This document shows positions 19,606 to 33,900 of a stretch of 64,000 nucleotides of DNA, in pieces. Each line of letters begins with the position of its first letter. Position 1 is the stretch's first letter. The stretch covers positions 1 through 64,000 of the forward strand of contig VZSE01008408.1 in assembly GCA_013398275.1 (NCBI GenBank). Reading direction: 5' to 3'. The notes beneath the pieces were generated by a model, which was given only the letters and a program-made list of their open reading frames with translations, did not search any database and was not told where the DNA came from. The position numbers and the translations under genes are program-made. This stretch comes from Promerops cafer (Eukaryota; Chordata; Aves; Passeriformes; Nectariniidae).

Positions 19606-22600
19606 AGGAAAAAAGAAGATAAATCTGCCACAGGTATCCCAACATGAGACCTCTGCCTGTGCAGGCAATAGCTCCATCAGTCTCCACGTATTCTGAGAGT
19701 GAGAGGTAAAGAGCTCTGCAAGGTGTTCTGAGGTCCTTGGTTCTTGGTCTGCTTCTCACCAGGAACAACATTCCCACCATTCTCCTTGGATAAACCCAAA
19801 CTTGTTAAGCATTCCTCAGACTGGAAACTGTTCTGCTGATCTTCACTGGGCCTTTGTGTTCTTGCTGATTAGTTTTTAATCACATAATAGTAATTGGTAG
19901 CTGATGATTCCCATGAGATCTCCACAGTGCCAGGCCAGTGGCTTTGTATCATGTGTCTCAGTCTTCATCCACTTCTGTGTTTGTTGCTTACTCTTGTTAC
20001 TAATGTGCCTGAACAAGACATGGATGTATCACCAGCCAGGTGCTCAGTGTGGTCTGTCCAGAGGGTCCTGGGGAAATGTCTTCCACAGTTCCTTTCCCTC
20101 TCTTCTTCCTATTTCCCATCTCCTCAACTACTGGTAGTCGTTTTTCTGTTTCTTTTCCCAGTCCCTTTTCCACAACTCATATCCAATGTCTTCTTCACTG
20201 TTTCATCTTTAGAAAGTAGATGTAACAACACAATGCTCTTTATGAAACATAGCTGTAGAAGCTTAATTTAACTCCCTCCATTTTCTGGATTTGGACACTA
20301 AGCTATAAAATGAAAATTGTGGAAAGTGTGAGTTACTCCTTTCAAATGTTTCTTTCCATTTCTAGATCTGCCATATTTTTAATCACACTATTTAAGAGAC
20401 ACTCTACTTAAAAAAAAAAAAAGTGACTTTCCTTAATGAATTATGAAGTGTTATTCTATATTTTCATAGAAATCATATATGACATATGATGACAAACTTG
20501 TCATTTACCAATGATTGATTTGTTACTTCATGTGGGATTCATTTCAAGATGAAGACACCTACATTTAGCTGTCTATATAAGCTAGATGTCTAAGGTCTCT
20601 TAGATCATGGCATTCTAGACAATACAGTCAGCAGAACCTGCCAGAGCAAATATATTTGGGATATCAGTACATGAGTGGTAAACACACAACTGGACCTATG
20701 GGGATCAGTTCAGTTGCAAAAACCTAGTAACATTTCAGCTACTTTTGGATTTCGAAAAACTTTCTTGAGGGACAACAAATATGATGAAGGACCAAGAATA
20801 TGTCACATTTTCTAAATATTAAAAAAAAAAAAAAACCAACGAAAAAAAGGAATCACTTTATTGCTAACAAAACCAGCATAAATGATACACAAAGAAGAAA
20901 CTCTTAGAGCACTACAATTTCTCTGCCCTGGAGGTAATAGGAAACACTTAGACAACAAATTAGGGTGTTTAGGCAACTGTATGGAATCCTAGACACACAG
21001 TGACTATCACGGAGCTTTGGCGCTAGATGGACTCTTAAATTCAGGTACAACTACTTTGAGGTTTGAGATTTTTCTAAAGTAAGAACTTCTATCAATATAA
21101 CCCATAGAAATTTGTAGGATCATAACAATAATGGTTTGTCCCCAAAACTACCACAACTGAATTAATTCAAAGAATTATTCACTTATTGAATAACCCATGA
21201 TCAAATACATATCTTAAAAATAAGTACCATTGAACTTAAAGTAAATGTCTTTTAACTTCAAGTGAATGTGGAGATCTGAGAATAAGACAGACACAATGTG
21301 ATCTGACTCCTAACTTAAAGCATTAGAAACATTTTTGAAAACTTTTCAAAGCTTTCAGAAGAAAACCTGAACTGTTTTCTCAGTCTACAGTCTTGCTTCC
21401 AATCAGGTGATGAAAATTGAAAATGTTCAGGTACATTAAAGGGCTCTAGGAGTGAGATGTTTCTTAGTGATTGCTTATTGTTAGCAACCCTTTGATTTTG
21501 GTGTTAAAGTAACTCCATACTTTCTATCTCTTTTCCTCTTTGTGAAAGAAAATCATCTTATATTTTTTTTTAATGCAAGATTTTATTTTTTAATACAAAG
21601 TTAAAAATGGAGATGGAAAAGAAACATTTAGTCAACTTGAAGAAATGGCTTGAAATCAGATCTTCAATTCAACACAATCACTATAAACACAAGCGTATCA
21701 CTCTGATGTACATCTCCAAAAGCCACAGCTTAACTAGGGCTGTCAGGTCTTACTCCATCATCTAGATATAGCTGTTCCAGACTTATAAAATTAATATCAC
21801 TGTTTGGAACTTAGTTTCACTTCAGACAAGATAGTTGTTTTGTCTGATTTCTGTAGCTGCAAAACTGTGCTTTTTTTATCATGGCAGCTGTGAGATTAGT
21901 ATTGAAAATATGAAAGGAACAAAAAAAGAGGCACGGATAGTTATTCTAGGAAAAAATATTTATTTTACTACATCTGTAACCTTTGTTGGAAGAATCCTGC
22001 TGTACTTGCAAAAATTTTCTCTAAGACAGGGAAGTTGTGCTGTAGATACTCACATGGGATTTAACCTCCAAGCCTAATAGGAGAAAAAAATCCTTTAATA
22101 TTGACTTTGGGATCTGGTATTACTGCAGCTCTCTTCTAAACATTGTAAGAGAAAATTTCTTTTTCTCTTGAGTGCAAAATCACAAACTTCTTAAATACAA
22201 GTATCTAAATTAGAAAGAAGATTCAGATACATTTTTTCAGGTTTTATTCTTCTATCATTTGTGTTATTTCAGCTGAGAAACTGACAAACTATGTTCAATG
22301 CAGACAAAAAAAATCCATAAACTAAACTTAATTTTAGTGAGTGAGCAGTGAGCAAAGCAGAACCACACATATATGACTAAAGCAATGCAAATGCACCGAG
22401 TTTGATATTTTCCTTTTACGTGATGTCTGTTTGGTACAGTGTGATTCTTCACAGTGAAAGAGCAGCTCTCACTTAATCTATAATGGAGTAACTTCAGTAG
22501 CTTTAATGGCTCACACCTTCTTCCGCCTCAGGTTGTAGCTGTCCATCTCAGACAGCTGTCTCTCCAAAAGTTATATTTTGTTTTGTTTCTCAATTTATTT

Positions 22601-22649
22601 ATTTTCCATTTCCCAGTGTTTATCTCCTGTCTGGACTATGATAAAATTA
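19606..22649. other. Non-coding stretch, no gene seen
   Basis: AT-rich sequence with poly(A) runs near 20409-20421 and 20820-20835. No coding signal recognised. Confidence 0.6.
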
Positions 22650-23720
22650 AGCATCCAGTTTTCACAGGGGCCATGTGAATGCAATGGCACAGGGCTCAAA
22701 CCAGGGTGAGAGACTGAATTGTTAAGGGATAATGACTCAAAACATTCCCTACGTGTGGAGATGCCAGGGTGTTTTGCTGAGGTGGAGAACGTGAGCTTTT
22801 ATCTCGAGGTGATCTCATAGGACAGAGGGTGAATGCTGGGCTATGAGTGAGACAGGAGATTAATCCTGTGGAGATGGGGCCTCCTGCCACAATAAATTGT
22901 CTCCCCTTGCACAAACCACTGGGTTGTGGGGTCCTCATCTTCCCCTGGGACATTGGTGTGTGTCCTGAAGGTGTTCATCTCTGATGGGCCATAATGAGCC
23001 ATAACTGATTCAGCTTTGGGCAGCTGTGTTGTCTTAGAAGGTGTGAAGGGCTCCCAAAGTGTCCCCTGATCCACCTCATCCAGTGTGAAGCTCCCTGGGT
23101 ACCTGGGTGCTCCTGCCTGAACATGAATGACTATAAACCCAATAGAAGTTGTGTTCTGGGGATTTTCTGAGGATTTTTCTTAACCATTTCTTTGGGGCTT
23201 CCCTTACCACCTGACAGATCCAGTCTGTGACCACTAATGCCACCAAGACTGCACAGCAGCCAAGTCTCGTCGTGGGGCCTAGGGGTGATGACAACCTCAT
23301 GGTCTTGTCCTTTCTCTCTCTCTTTCTTTTGTGCTTCACGCGTCTGTAATTTTCCTTTCTGTCTTTTCCCTTGTGCATGTCCTTGGGTGATATTTCTGCA
23401 TTTTCACATTGCAGTGCTTTCATGTTGCTATTTTACTACAGATAATAATAACCAAAATGCCTACATACCTGATGTCTAGTGCAACCAAATAGTTCTGCAA
23501 TAAACCCTGCACGTGTATATTTACAAGCACTGATCACTCAGAGTCGTTTCACTCTAATCCACCCCAAGGGATCTGTTAATAAAAGCCTGGGTTACCCTCA
23601 TCTTCTGTGGCAGGTCACAAGGACCAGTGCCATGGAAAGCCATCCCAAGAGCAGAGGGACCTTGCAGCTCCATGGCAGCACACCCCACCCTGCTCCTCTG
23701 TTTCCTCCGTGAATCTTTTC
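22650..23720. other. GC-richer patch of unknown origin, possibly a decayed retroelement
   Basis: Composition rises above the neighbours, and the minus strand holds several overlapping open frames (22696-22953, 22841-23074, 23076-23423) that abut each other in shifted frames. The plus strand has TATAAACCC near 23132 and two AATAAA signals (about 23503 and 23574). A degraded LTR element would fit, but I found no defined ends, PBS or conserved motif. Confidence 0.3.
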
Positions 23721-25670
23721 AGTTTTGGGGGACTAGTTGTTATACAGGCAATAAAATTAGGCAAACACTACTCAAAGCTTCTCCGATTACGCAATTTGAA
23801 ATTTTGCCAGACTGTTGTTCCAGTTGTTTACTCTATTAATTCTTCTAAATTTTGCTCATCTGTCCAGGTATTTGTTGCTCTCCATTACCTAAACAGATAA
23901 TCTCCATGAATTAATTAAGGCTGTTAGGATTCCAGATGCCTCACTGTGAAAAAGATACCACCAGCTTTCAAGGTCCTTTTCTTTGGTGCAAATTATTTTA
24001 ATGTCATTATCACACACAACTTTTTATTTCAGCATGAGATATTCTTTATTTGCTTGCTTTTAATCTACTTGTCTTTATATAAAGTATAACATTTCATGAT
24101 TAAAATCCCTTTGAACACAGAAAGGCTGTCATTCTAATTACTGAAAAATACATAAAAGCCAAATATTATATGTAATTTTGTCTCAATCTAAATTCTTCCT
24201 TCATCTCTCTCCCACCTGGTAATCGTCTTTCATCTCTCTTCTACCTGCTAATCAAAGATAGACAAACAGTCTAGTACCTTCCCTTTTACACTGTGCTGCG
24301 TCTTGATATAATCTCATTTTAAATTTCAGAGATGCATGACAGGCAAATATATTATAGCAGGAGAAATGTTTGCTAAAGAGCATTGTGTTTTCCTTGAATA
24401 AATGTTAACTTGAAACCATGAGAGTTTAATCTTGTTGTTTTTGCTAGCTTAATTCCATCAGTTGTTTCTCTGAATGAATAATTATCAAAGTAATTACAAA
24501 GTAAAGAAAACTAAATATTTGCCTACTATAAATGATCCTGGAACTTCAAGAATTTTAAGATAAAAATTATGAGGAGAAGTAATCTTCCTGGATAGAACTG
24601 ATGCATTTTTTTCAGCTGACCAGACATGCACAAAAAATATTTAAGGGATCAGATCTCGTCAATTTTGGTTTCAGTTTTATGTCTAAATACCCTTCACATT
24701 TTCCCCTTAACCTTTACACTCTTGACAACAGAAAAACACCACTGCTCTTTAGAAATGGTTGAGGTAAAATACAAATAGGTGCTTAAGAATTTTGCCCTAG
24801 TCTCTATGCGCTTGGAGATGGTAAATCTACACATCTTACAATCCTGACTGGACAAATTTGAAGAGTCCATCTGAGATCTGTGGATATTTTATATCTGTGA
24901 AAATATTAGCAAGAACCGAAAAACTTGAATTCTGTTTAACCTATAATCATCATATTACTCTAGTGGCATTTCTGTCATATCATTTGGAGGACGGAAACCT
25001 GTTTTGTTTTCTTCTCTATCCTGATAATTTAGGTAGGGGTCTAAAAACAAAAAAGAAAAATCTCTGGCAATGTAAGAGAGAAACTGTCAGTGAAAGGTGC
25101 AGACACCTTTACCACTTTGGTACGAGTCTTACTGTCTGCAAGTTCATATGGTGGATGAGGTTCCTGCCATCAGAGCTGTGCTCAGAGATGAGTTCAGGGC
25201 TTAAGTCTACAATTCAGGCTTGTATAGCAGTTCAGGACTTCTGTAGTGCAGCTTGCTGCAGTAAGCACTGAGACCAGACCAACATGCTAAAAGGATGGGT
25301 TTGGCTACAGGGTGTTTTAGGAGGGGTTTTATATTTGAACACGGAAATCACACCTGGAACTCACTGCACAGCCAGATCAAAACTGTATCAGTTTCAGAGC
25401 TGACATAGGCCTTCCAAACTCCTACAGCCTGGGCACAAAAAATAAGTATCATGGAAGTCCAAATTAAACATAGGAAATTGCAAACTGGGATAAATGCAGA
25501 CTCAGTGAAATTACAGGCATGAGCTAAAGTAATTCAGTTTTTACAAGCTGAGGTGTAAACTCCTAAAAATAAGGGGTTTTGATACAGCAAGGAAAAAGAA
25601 TATGTACATGTTCATACAAGTTTGTATCAGAAATTATAAATTTCTCATATATAGATTAATCCATATCTAC
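23721..25670. other. Non-coding stretch, no gene seen
   Basis: Apart from the small tandem duplication, nothing recognisable. The frame at 24858-25271 has no domain. Confidence 0.55.
24195..24253. repeat. Imperfect tandem duplication, about 29 bp x 2
   Basis: TCATCTCTCT...ACCTG-TAATC occurs twice at a 29-bp period, with several substitutions. Confidence 0.7.

Positions 25671-25738
<68 letters not shown>
25671..25738. repeat. (ATCT)17 microsatellite
   Basis: Seventeen uninterrupted ATCT units, next to a CR1 fragment. Likely polymorphic. Confidence 0.97.
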
Positions 25739-25767
25739 CTTTGTAACAATAAAGTGACCGTGTTTTG

Positions 25768-25865
25768 GGTTCATAGAATAATTTGGGTAAAGATCATCTA
25801 GTTCCAATCCTGCTGCCATGGGCAAAGACACCTCTCACTAGACCAGGTTGCTCAAAGCGTGCAAT
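25768..25865 (-). mobile_element. CR1 LINE 3' fragment
   Basis: TTCATAGAATAATTTGGG, AAGATCATCTAGTTCCAA, GCCATGGGCAAAGACACCT and AGACCAGGTTGCTCAAAG follow in the order of the CR1 3' end. The plus strand is the reverse of the element's sense strand. Confidence 0.9.
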
Positions 25866-27232
25866 AGTGCACATTCCAAACATTAGTAGACCTGAAATGC
25901 TCCATGTTTGTTTCAACATGAAGCTGATGTTTCTGTTTGTTGTCTGGCTAAAGACTGGTTGTCCTCAGTTAATAGAAGCATGGTGATACCTTTTGGGGCT
26001 GGCAGGAGGAGCCCTGAGCATGCAGCTTTGGCGTGGACTTTCTAGTTCAAAACCATTATTCTCTAAGCTGTGCTATGTGATACACTCCCTGGCACAATGC
26101 AGCCACACAATGTCTCCAGTTTTATGATTTAGTACTCTGGACATTGCCTCAGGTACTGGCTCAGCAGCAGAACGGGCAATAGGGAGACTGAACATGTGCA
26201 GGTTGTACATCTTGGCCTGCCAAGAGTTACAGATGTGATTGATCTTACCTGCATGTTTCCATTTTAGTCATTACTATTTAGTCATTATTAGCTCATTCTG
26301 TCACTCTGAGCCGAAAGCAGCACACACATAATGTCAAATTTTTAAAACTGGGGAAGAAAAATACTTTAATACCCACACTTTTGTGGGGCATTACTCATTC
26401 TTTTTATTAATTGGCTAGGAGTTGGTTCTCCTTCATCCATTCCTGTGGAGTTTCTTAATGCACCATTTCTTTTATTTACAATATTTACTTCAGCTTACCT
26501 TACCTTTAGGTAGACTTTCCCCTAAAGTTAGGGCAAGAAGAAAAGTCTTCAAGGTCTGGAACACATACAGATAAAATAAACACTAACAGTTGTAATTGTC
26601 AGAGATCCCAAAAGACAGTATAAAGTTTTAAATAAATATTTTGGCATTTAGATCAAATTGAACATTTAGGATTTACCCTAAAATGCCTTCACTAACATAA
26701 GAAATCACTTTTGAAACTAGCTGTAGAGTACTGTGTGAGATTATGGTGAAGACAAAGTTGTGGAAATTGCTAGTATTACTCTCCTTGTTGCACTCAGTCA
26801 GAGAATTTCTGTAAAATATTATGTGCCTTGATTTCTCTGCTGGAAAAACTAGAAATAACTTTAGTATTGCCAAAAATCCCTCTGGCTTGCTTGGAGAACT
26901 TGCTTAAAATTGTTGCTAATCCTTCACTAAGGAAAGCTCCAATGGGGCTCTAATTATGGGCAAGGCCTACAAAACCACTACTTTGCCTTGCCTGGAAAAC
27001 CTGAGTGAATAAAGTTTTCCACACTGCAGATTCTTCTCAAAAATAATTCTATTTCCAATATGTCTAAGCACTCCTTATGTTCAGTTATAAATGTGGAAAG
27101 ATTAATTCAGAAGACCAAATGGAAAGATTCATTAATAACTGGCGTTTCTTCCTTGAGTTACCTGAAACTCCAGGCCACTCAGCGTTCCTGAATTCAACTT
27201 CTGTTATTTATTTGTACATCTGTCACTAGATG

Positions 27233-27246
27233 GCAGTGTCAGTATA
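27233..27246 (+). promoter_or_regulatory. CTCF-like motif
   Basis: TCACTAGATGGCAG matches 13 of 14 positions of the degenerate CTCF core CCASYAGRKGGCRS. Occupancy is unknown. Confidence 0.4.
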
Positions 27247-27331
27247 TGTAAAAATCCAACAGGAAAGCTGGTCCCCAGCATGGAATAAAAAATACATCTT
27301 TTTGTCCATGCAAGGGACAATGAGATTGACC

Positions 27332-27373
27332 ATGGGAAGATTGAAAAGAAAAATGGGAAGATTGAAAAGATTT
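27332..27373. repeat. 21-bp tandem duplication
   Basis: ATGGGAAGATTGAAAAGA starts two adjacent 21-bp units that are nearly identical. Confidence 0.8.
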
Positions 27374-27953
27374 CTGAGCAGTGATTAAATAGTTTATATG
27401 TTACATTTTGTTGCTGTCCAGTTCATGTCCTGAACAGACCTCTCTAATTTTCTTCCACTGATTACATCCAGCTGCTAAACTTAGGATGCAGCCAATGATC
27501 TCTAGACAATATTTGTGTTTAGGTCCCACATCCAGTTCGACAACATTTTTGCTATTAGATATCAATCCTCATTATCCATATCAGAATAATTCACCATGTG
27601 TGTCTTTCAAGACCAAGTGAGATCTGCTAGGCTGGTACTTGATTGTCAGAAAGAGCCAACATCAGAAGCTTCCCAGACTTCTCTTTTGAAATCAGCAGAG
27701 GTCTACATTTCCAATAAAATTATGCAATGTGTCAGTGTTGTAAAGAACTCATACCTTCCTACTCATCTGGAAAACAAAACCACAAAAAAACTCTATTTTG
27801 GGCTTCATTCCTGGCACCAGCTTACAATTTTCTCACCTGTCATGTTTTTGTTGATGAATATAATATCTCCAAACAAATTTTTAGGGCAGATACAGATGGC
27901 TGTACTGTCTGAATCCCTATATGGAAAGAAATTAGTGCAAAGTTTTATTTTAG

Positions 27954-27967
27954 CCACTAGATGGTAG
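27954..27967 (+). promoter_or_regulatory. CTCF-like motif
   Basis: CCACTAGATGGTAG matches 13 of 14 positions of the CTCF core, in the same orientation as the motif at 27233. Confidence 0.35.
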
Positions 27968-30900
27968 CAAGACTGCACACCTGGAGGAAAGGAACTTCAA
28001 TTTCTGTTTGAGTTTGTACCAAAAATTACCAGAACTACTTGGGTGGCAGGTGGCCATCAATAGGCAATTCAACCTTCAGATGAGTTTTACTTGCTTTAGT
28101 TTTCACCTCTACATAAAATCAGTTTTCATCTCCTGTGTGAGCAATCTCTGAATTTCAGACTTTTAGTTCAGAGATGTTTATATTATTTTGATTTTGTGTT
28201 TTGTTTGTTGTTGAAAAGAAGAGGAAAAAAAGAAGGAGAGAGATCAAACCACTGGACATCAGATGAACCTGTAAGGTTAGTAATAAAAACAAAAACTAGG
28301 ACCTTAAAAATATCCATTCTTCTTTTTCAAATGGTTACCTCCTTCAAATTCATACGATAAAAGAATAATTGAAAGAAAATATGAATTTTCAAGTTACAAA
28401 CTTTGAGAGACATAGGGTTTCACAGGTAAAACAAATATCCATGAGCATTATGAAGCCCCTGAGATAATTTGTTAGGATGCTATCATATCTATGTCTGAGA
28501 AAGTCTGTTCATGTTTAAGGGACAAGAGACTGACTATGGTAAAGGGAAACATACTGTATCTTAGACAACTAAAAGATTTGCTGAAGTCTGGGTCTTTGTC
28601 ACAGCTCAGAGCTTGTGTTTAGGGCTGGTTCAGGTATCTGAAACTCCTGCAGTACATTCTGTGGAAAAAATGAGCCATCCTTGGCTATGATGATGGAAGG
28701 AGCTAAGGACATTGTATGAGCTACAGAAATATTTCACCATTTTTCAGGGACAGGTCTCAAGAAGTAGCAATCTTAATTTTCAAGGAACATTTATAAAGTG
28801 CTTCAACATCTGTCACATTTTAAGAATTGGCTTGTGAAGATAGGCATGATGTTTCGAGTGGAAGGGAAGGCTGAGGTAAAACTGCGTGCAAATATTTTGG
28901 CTTGAAAGACCAGAGCAGAGCCTTGATTGTGCCAGCATCTCTAGATTAAAGTCTTTGGCTGTTCTCTAAATCAGTGTTACCATATCTGAACTCACAGAAA
29001 GCACGGCTTCAGTGCACTAAAATTGTCATTAACTTATCCCCCTCCCAATCTTCTGTCATTAGGACTGTATTTTGAAAATCTGCTTACAGTATAAAGTACT
29101 TCAGAGGTTTGTATGCATCTGGAGGATATAAAAATAACCATGGTTCTGGACCAAGTGAGGGGTTTATCAGTATTCTTGGAGCTCCTTAGCTTTTTAAATA
29201 TATATCTGAATAGAAGAGATCAGGAGCCCCTTGGTAATATTTGTGAAAAATGTGTGATAACCCCAAAACTGAATAGATTATGAACAAAAAGAATTTAAAA
29301 GGCAAAATTTGAGCCTGTATAATAGTAGATCCAATTCCTGCTAAACTTTATTCTGTTCAAAACTTTGCTTGCTAATCTTTTATGATGTCCAAAAGTTCAG
29401 AAGCAAAACAAAGATACAAAGGGTCTTAAAAAGAATAAAAAATTAAGTTTTTTAAGCTTTATGCCATCCACAGGACGATTTTGCAGAGGTAGAGGTGTGG
29501 GAGCTCTCAGCAGCAATTGGAGGGAGCATTTGCTGAAGGACAAGTTGGCTGGCGCTGGAGCAGACATCTCAGGTCTAATAAGAAAACACAGACCCCAGGA
29601 CTTGCAAAAGGCTTGCCAAGGCTTCTATTTAGAGACTGAAACCAGCGTCAGATCAGAAGGGAACATGTGGAACCCACATGTGTTTACAAGTTAGCTGGGG
29701 CCTAGGAGAGCCTCTGGCTATTTATCCATGTGTCTGTCAGTACACTGCCTTCCTGTACGCTGGATGTCAGGGTGCAGTCCTTCCCTTGTGCTTCTGAGTG
29801 CTCAGATTTTTCTTTTGGTGTGTGTTTTTACAGAGAGAAAGTTAAAAAAAAAAAAATCCAACCAAACCAACCACCTCTCAACACTATCTTACTGCAGTTA
29901 ATGTATGTGCTATGGTTGTTGGTATCACTTCATTTTTATCACTCTTAGTGCTTTTGCTGTCACACAGAGGCACATAAGCAAGAATATTTCTGTTACATAG
30001 AGTCACTTTGTTCTAAACTTCAGCTATTATCATACCAGGAGTCACAGACAGGGAAGTAGCCTCTGCTGATAAGGGGAAATCAAAGATGTTGATGTGGATA
30101 AGGTATTCTTTGTTAGGGATTGAAAATTATGCCTGTCTAGCACAGTAATATGCTGTGAAGACATGCCTTTTTCAGACAATTTAATCTTTAATAAATGTAG
30201 TAGATAACTGTGCTCTGAGTGACTGAACAATCATCAGTTGTGTACAGGCAGATGACCCGAGCCTGGGAGAGCTCTGTGTCAGTAGGAGCATAGGCAAGGG
30301 GTTGGGCTCAGGAATATGATTGTGATTGGGTTGGACCATCAAGGTAATATTTCTCACACATTCAGTGCACTCATTTGAAAGTGATGGTATCAGCTGCTAA
30401 AGGCTGTGCCTTCTGTGGCTCGGTAAACACCCTGTCTGTAAATGCCTGCATGAGGACTGCTGGTGACTGAAGTACAGCCTCAAGGAGCAGGGAATGAGGC
30501 TTGTGACAGCTTTTGGATGATGGGATTGAGCACTGATTTTAAAAAGTCCTTAAAAATACTCTAGTTCTGGTGTCTCTAGAAGAACTAAGATTACATAGGG
30601 CTTGTTAGCTTTGGCATTCAAGCCACAGGATTCTGATTCCTCATGCTATGGAGTAAGACCAGACTTCTACAGAATTACTCCCACATGAGGCTTGTGTGAT
30701 CTCTCTTCCAGATTCAATGATTCCTTCTCTTCTTTCCTCAAACTCCTCACAAAGTACCTTTGTTATTTAGACAATCACACTGAAGAATATCAAAGATCAA
30801 AATGGGGAAAGGCAAGGCAAATAACTTGCTTTCCTTATACCACTTTATTCCTCTGAGGGACTGCTCTGAGTCCTTTATGCTGACAGAAGAAAGGGTGTAT

Positions 30901-33900
30901 CTTTAAATTTCATGTCCCAATTCTCTAATTGCCAAAAAGTAATATAATTAAGGAGTATTCAGAATGAAAGAACTGACAGAATCCTTGGCCTTTTTTCTCA
31001 AAAACCTGTGATCTTAGGATCTTTTATGCAGGATAGGAGAAGAGGAAAATAGACACTGGGGTGGCTGTGTGACATTAATCTCCATTTCAAAAAAGTAATG
31101 CCTCGAAGGAGGAAAAACATTGTGGTCAGCTACATTGACGTCTCATCACTCTCGTATAGCCTTCTAATTTCAATTTATACTGGCTTTTTTCTTCTTTCAG
31201 CAACTGTTGTGGCACTTTTTCAACTCTAAGTTCACAAGTAGAATAATTTATTTTAATAATGTCTTTGCTTCAGCTTCTAGTTGAACACCATTTGCAATGT
31301 TCCCAAGCCTTGCTAACTACAGCAGCATTACAGCAATGATTTAATTATTTCCTTCTCAGTATTTATTTGAGACAAAAGTTCCCTGACAAATCTCAGATCT
31401 TCTACATTTGTTTTAGAAAAGGAGCATATGTCATGAATCCTAAGCAGTCAGGTACTCCTACTGAAGTAGTCTCTAACCACTATTCAATCATGTTAGCAAA
31501 CTGTGAACATTTCTGGCCAGACTTATTGCACTACCAGCAAAAAATATCTTTGATGCTCCTTCTTTGTAGACTTCCCAATCCCTGTTCTTCGTAATGAAAT
31601 AGAAACAGCCATCTACAGATGTATTTGCAAAGGACTTCTACAAAGTTTTGTCCTATAGCACACAATAATCCTTATCTGAGGACAAATAAGGGATCTGGAG
31701 TGTACAGTTTTTATAAGACTTTTTAATATGGAAAAATAATATGTGAAATGTGCTTTACTGGAACACTTTAATAAAGCTTTTCAGGGACTTTTATTCCCAA
31801 AAGTAACATGTCACTTCTGGGTGAAGACAGTATCTATAGTTTCCTGACAGTATCTTCTACTGCAGAAGGTATAAAGGCCATTTAAATTCACAGGATATTT
31901 ACCTTATACAACCTGAGCATTGGAGGAGGGAGGAGATGTTTCAGAACACTGAAAAGACAGACCCTTTCCTGCCAAACTTTGCTATTTAGTAAGTCTGAAA
32001 TTCTCTTATGTTTTTCAAGTTATTGGGGTGGAGAGTGGTGAACCAAAGCAGTCTCCCAACTTGTAGGGCTGGACAAAGAAAAAAAAAATCTGAAACCCCC
32101 CAATATTACTATTGTTTAGTACCAACACAGAGAATTTTTAAGGTATTTATCTTGAGGACACCCTGCTAACCATAGAAGGGACTGAAACACATGTGACCAC
32201 GAAAGCAGAAGAAATCATAGCAGGAAAGGAAAGCAAAACCAGCCTTTTGTCTCTGCACTTCCTATCCTCATTAACTATACCATTTTTCCCTACTTGAGGA
32301 ATGAAACACAAAACAAAGGAGGATTGCCTATGAGGAAGGGACAAAGTTTGTCTTTTGACACAAAAGATTCTACCATGATGATAGAGGAATATACTGATCA
32401 AACAGGTTAGATAGATACTCAAACTTCCATAAGTTGTAAGACTGAAAATACAGGAGTAGCAGAGCTGCAGCTTTCTCTGCAGTATGAGAGATTGCCTCAT
32501 CTCTCAAAACTCTTGAGCTAAGCTTCCATAAGAAGCAGAAGTCCATATTAGGTGATTAAACAATGAAAATATTCATAGGAGAAGATGAGACAATGAACCA
32601 CAGCAATACTAATGTGTTTTGTGATGGAAGGACACCACCCTTCATACCCTTGAAGTGTATATTAATAGTTCTCAACATCTGTTGCCCATCTTCTTGATGG
32701 TAGGATGTTAAAGAACTGGATTTAGCTTCTTTTTGTACTGGCTAGACCAACATCTCAGGGGCCACCGTGAACTGTGCTCTTTCACTACTTTCACCATAAT
32801 TATTCTTGGGTATCTATAATTAAAACCATCTGAGAAAGCTACAGAGTTGAGGCATCTCTGAAACATAGGGAATTAAAATAGTGATTATGTAAGGTGAGTC
32901 ACAATGATGACTATGACATTTTGGCAAACAAATCTGTACCTTTAAATTTCAGCCTCTCTTCCCCTTTTTTCCTAGTAATTTTTCAATGGACATCTAATGA
33001 GTTAATAATAAACAAAAGAAATATCTTCCTGTGGTCTCTTCTTGCCATTCATATAAATATATCCCAGAACATTAGAGTAACTTTCCCATGTCAGACTTCA
33101 TGTAATTTTAGAGGGTGCTGACAGTGCTCAAACTTCAAGGTTTGTTAGGAACCAGCAGGATGCATGGGACTGGATTTGGCACCTGAAGATATAGACAGAT
33201 ATTCATTAGAATCCCATAAGTAACTCTGTGCTCGACTCCCACAGCTTCTCATGAATTAATTATCTGATTATCAAAGAAAATCTCAGTAGTTGCTCACCCT
33301 TAAGGCATTCTTAAGGTTGCCATTCCAGATGCAAGTCTTGATGTCAGAAGGTCTACAGTTGCCATGTATTGTGGAAAAAAAGGGTTTTCTACTTGAGAAA
33401 TGTAATGTTCTGCTGCCAGTTATACCCAGTCTGAGTTGTTGACAGCTTCCTTTTCCTTTCACACTTAGGCAACATCTCTGGTCACAGAAAATGAAGAAAA
33501 GGCCTCAGGAAAGAAAGAGAAATTTATTTCAGGGGAGAAAAAAGTGAAGCTCTGAGCCAACTCTCTGATGGCTGGTCTATTGAGATTTACACAGGATCTC
33601 CTGGGTCTGATTTATGAGGGATTTTTCTGGGCCAGAATGAATTTCTGAAGAACATCGTCTACACAAAGTAAAACAAACAAAAGAAAGCAGAGATCATAAC
33701 TATAAAATACTACATGCCTTCCTCTTTCTTACTCTTCAGTCTGGTGATGGTGACTCTTTATCATATAGGAGAGCCACAGCAGTGCTGGTAGGAATAACTG
33801 GAGACAACGTGGAGAAAAAGTAGGCAGAGATCTGAACCCATCCCCTGCCCCCCCCCCAAAAAAAGAGCTATAAAATATGGTAGCAAGAAAAACACTGGAA

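Noticed and set aside
25671..25738. Regular ATCT repeats as a CRISPR-like array
   Set aside because: Units are contiguous tetranucleotides without spacers, so this is a microsatellite.
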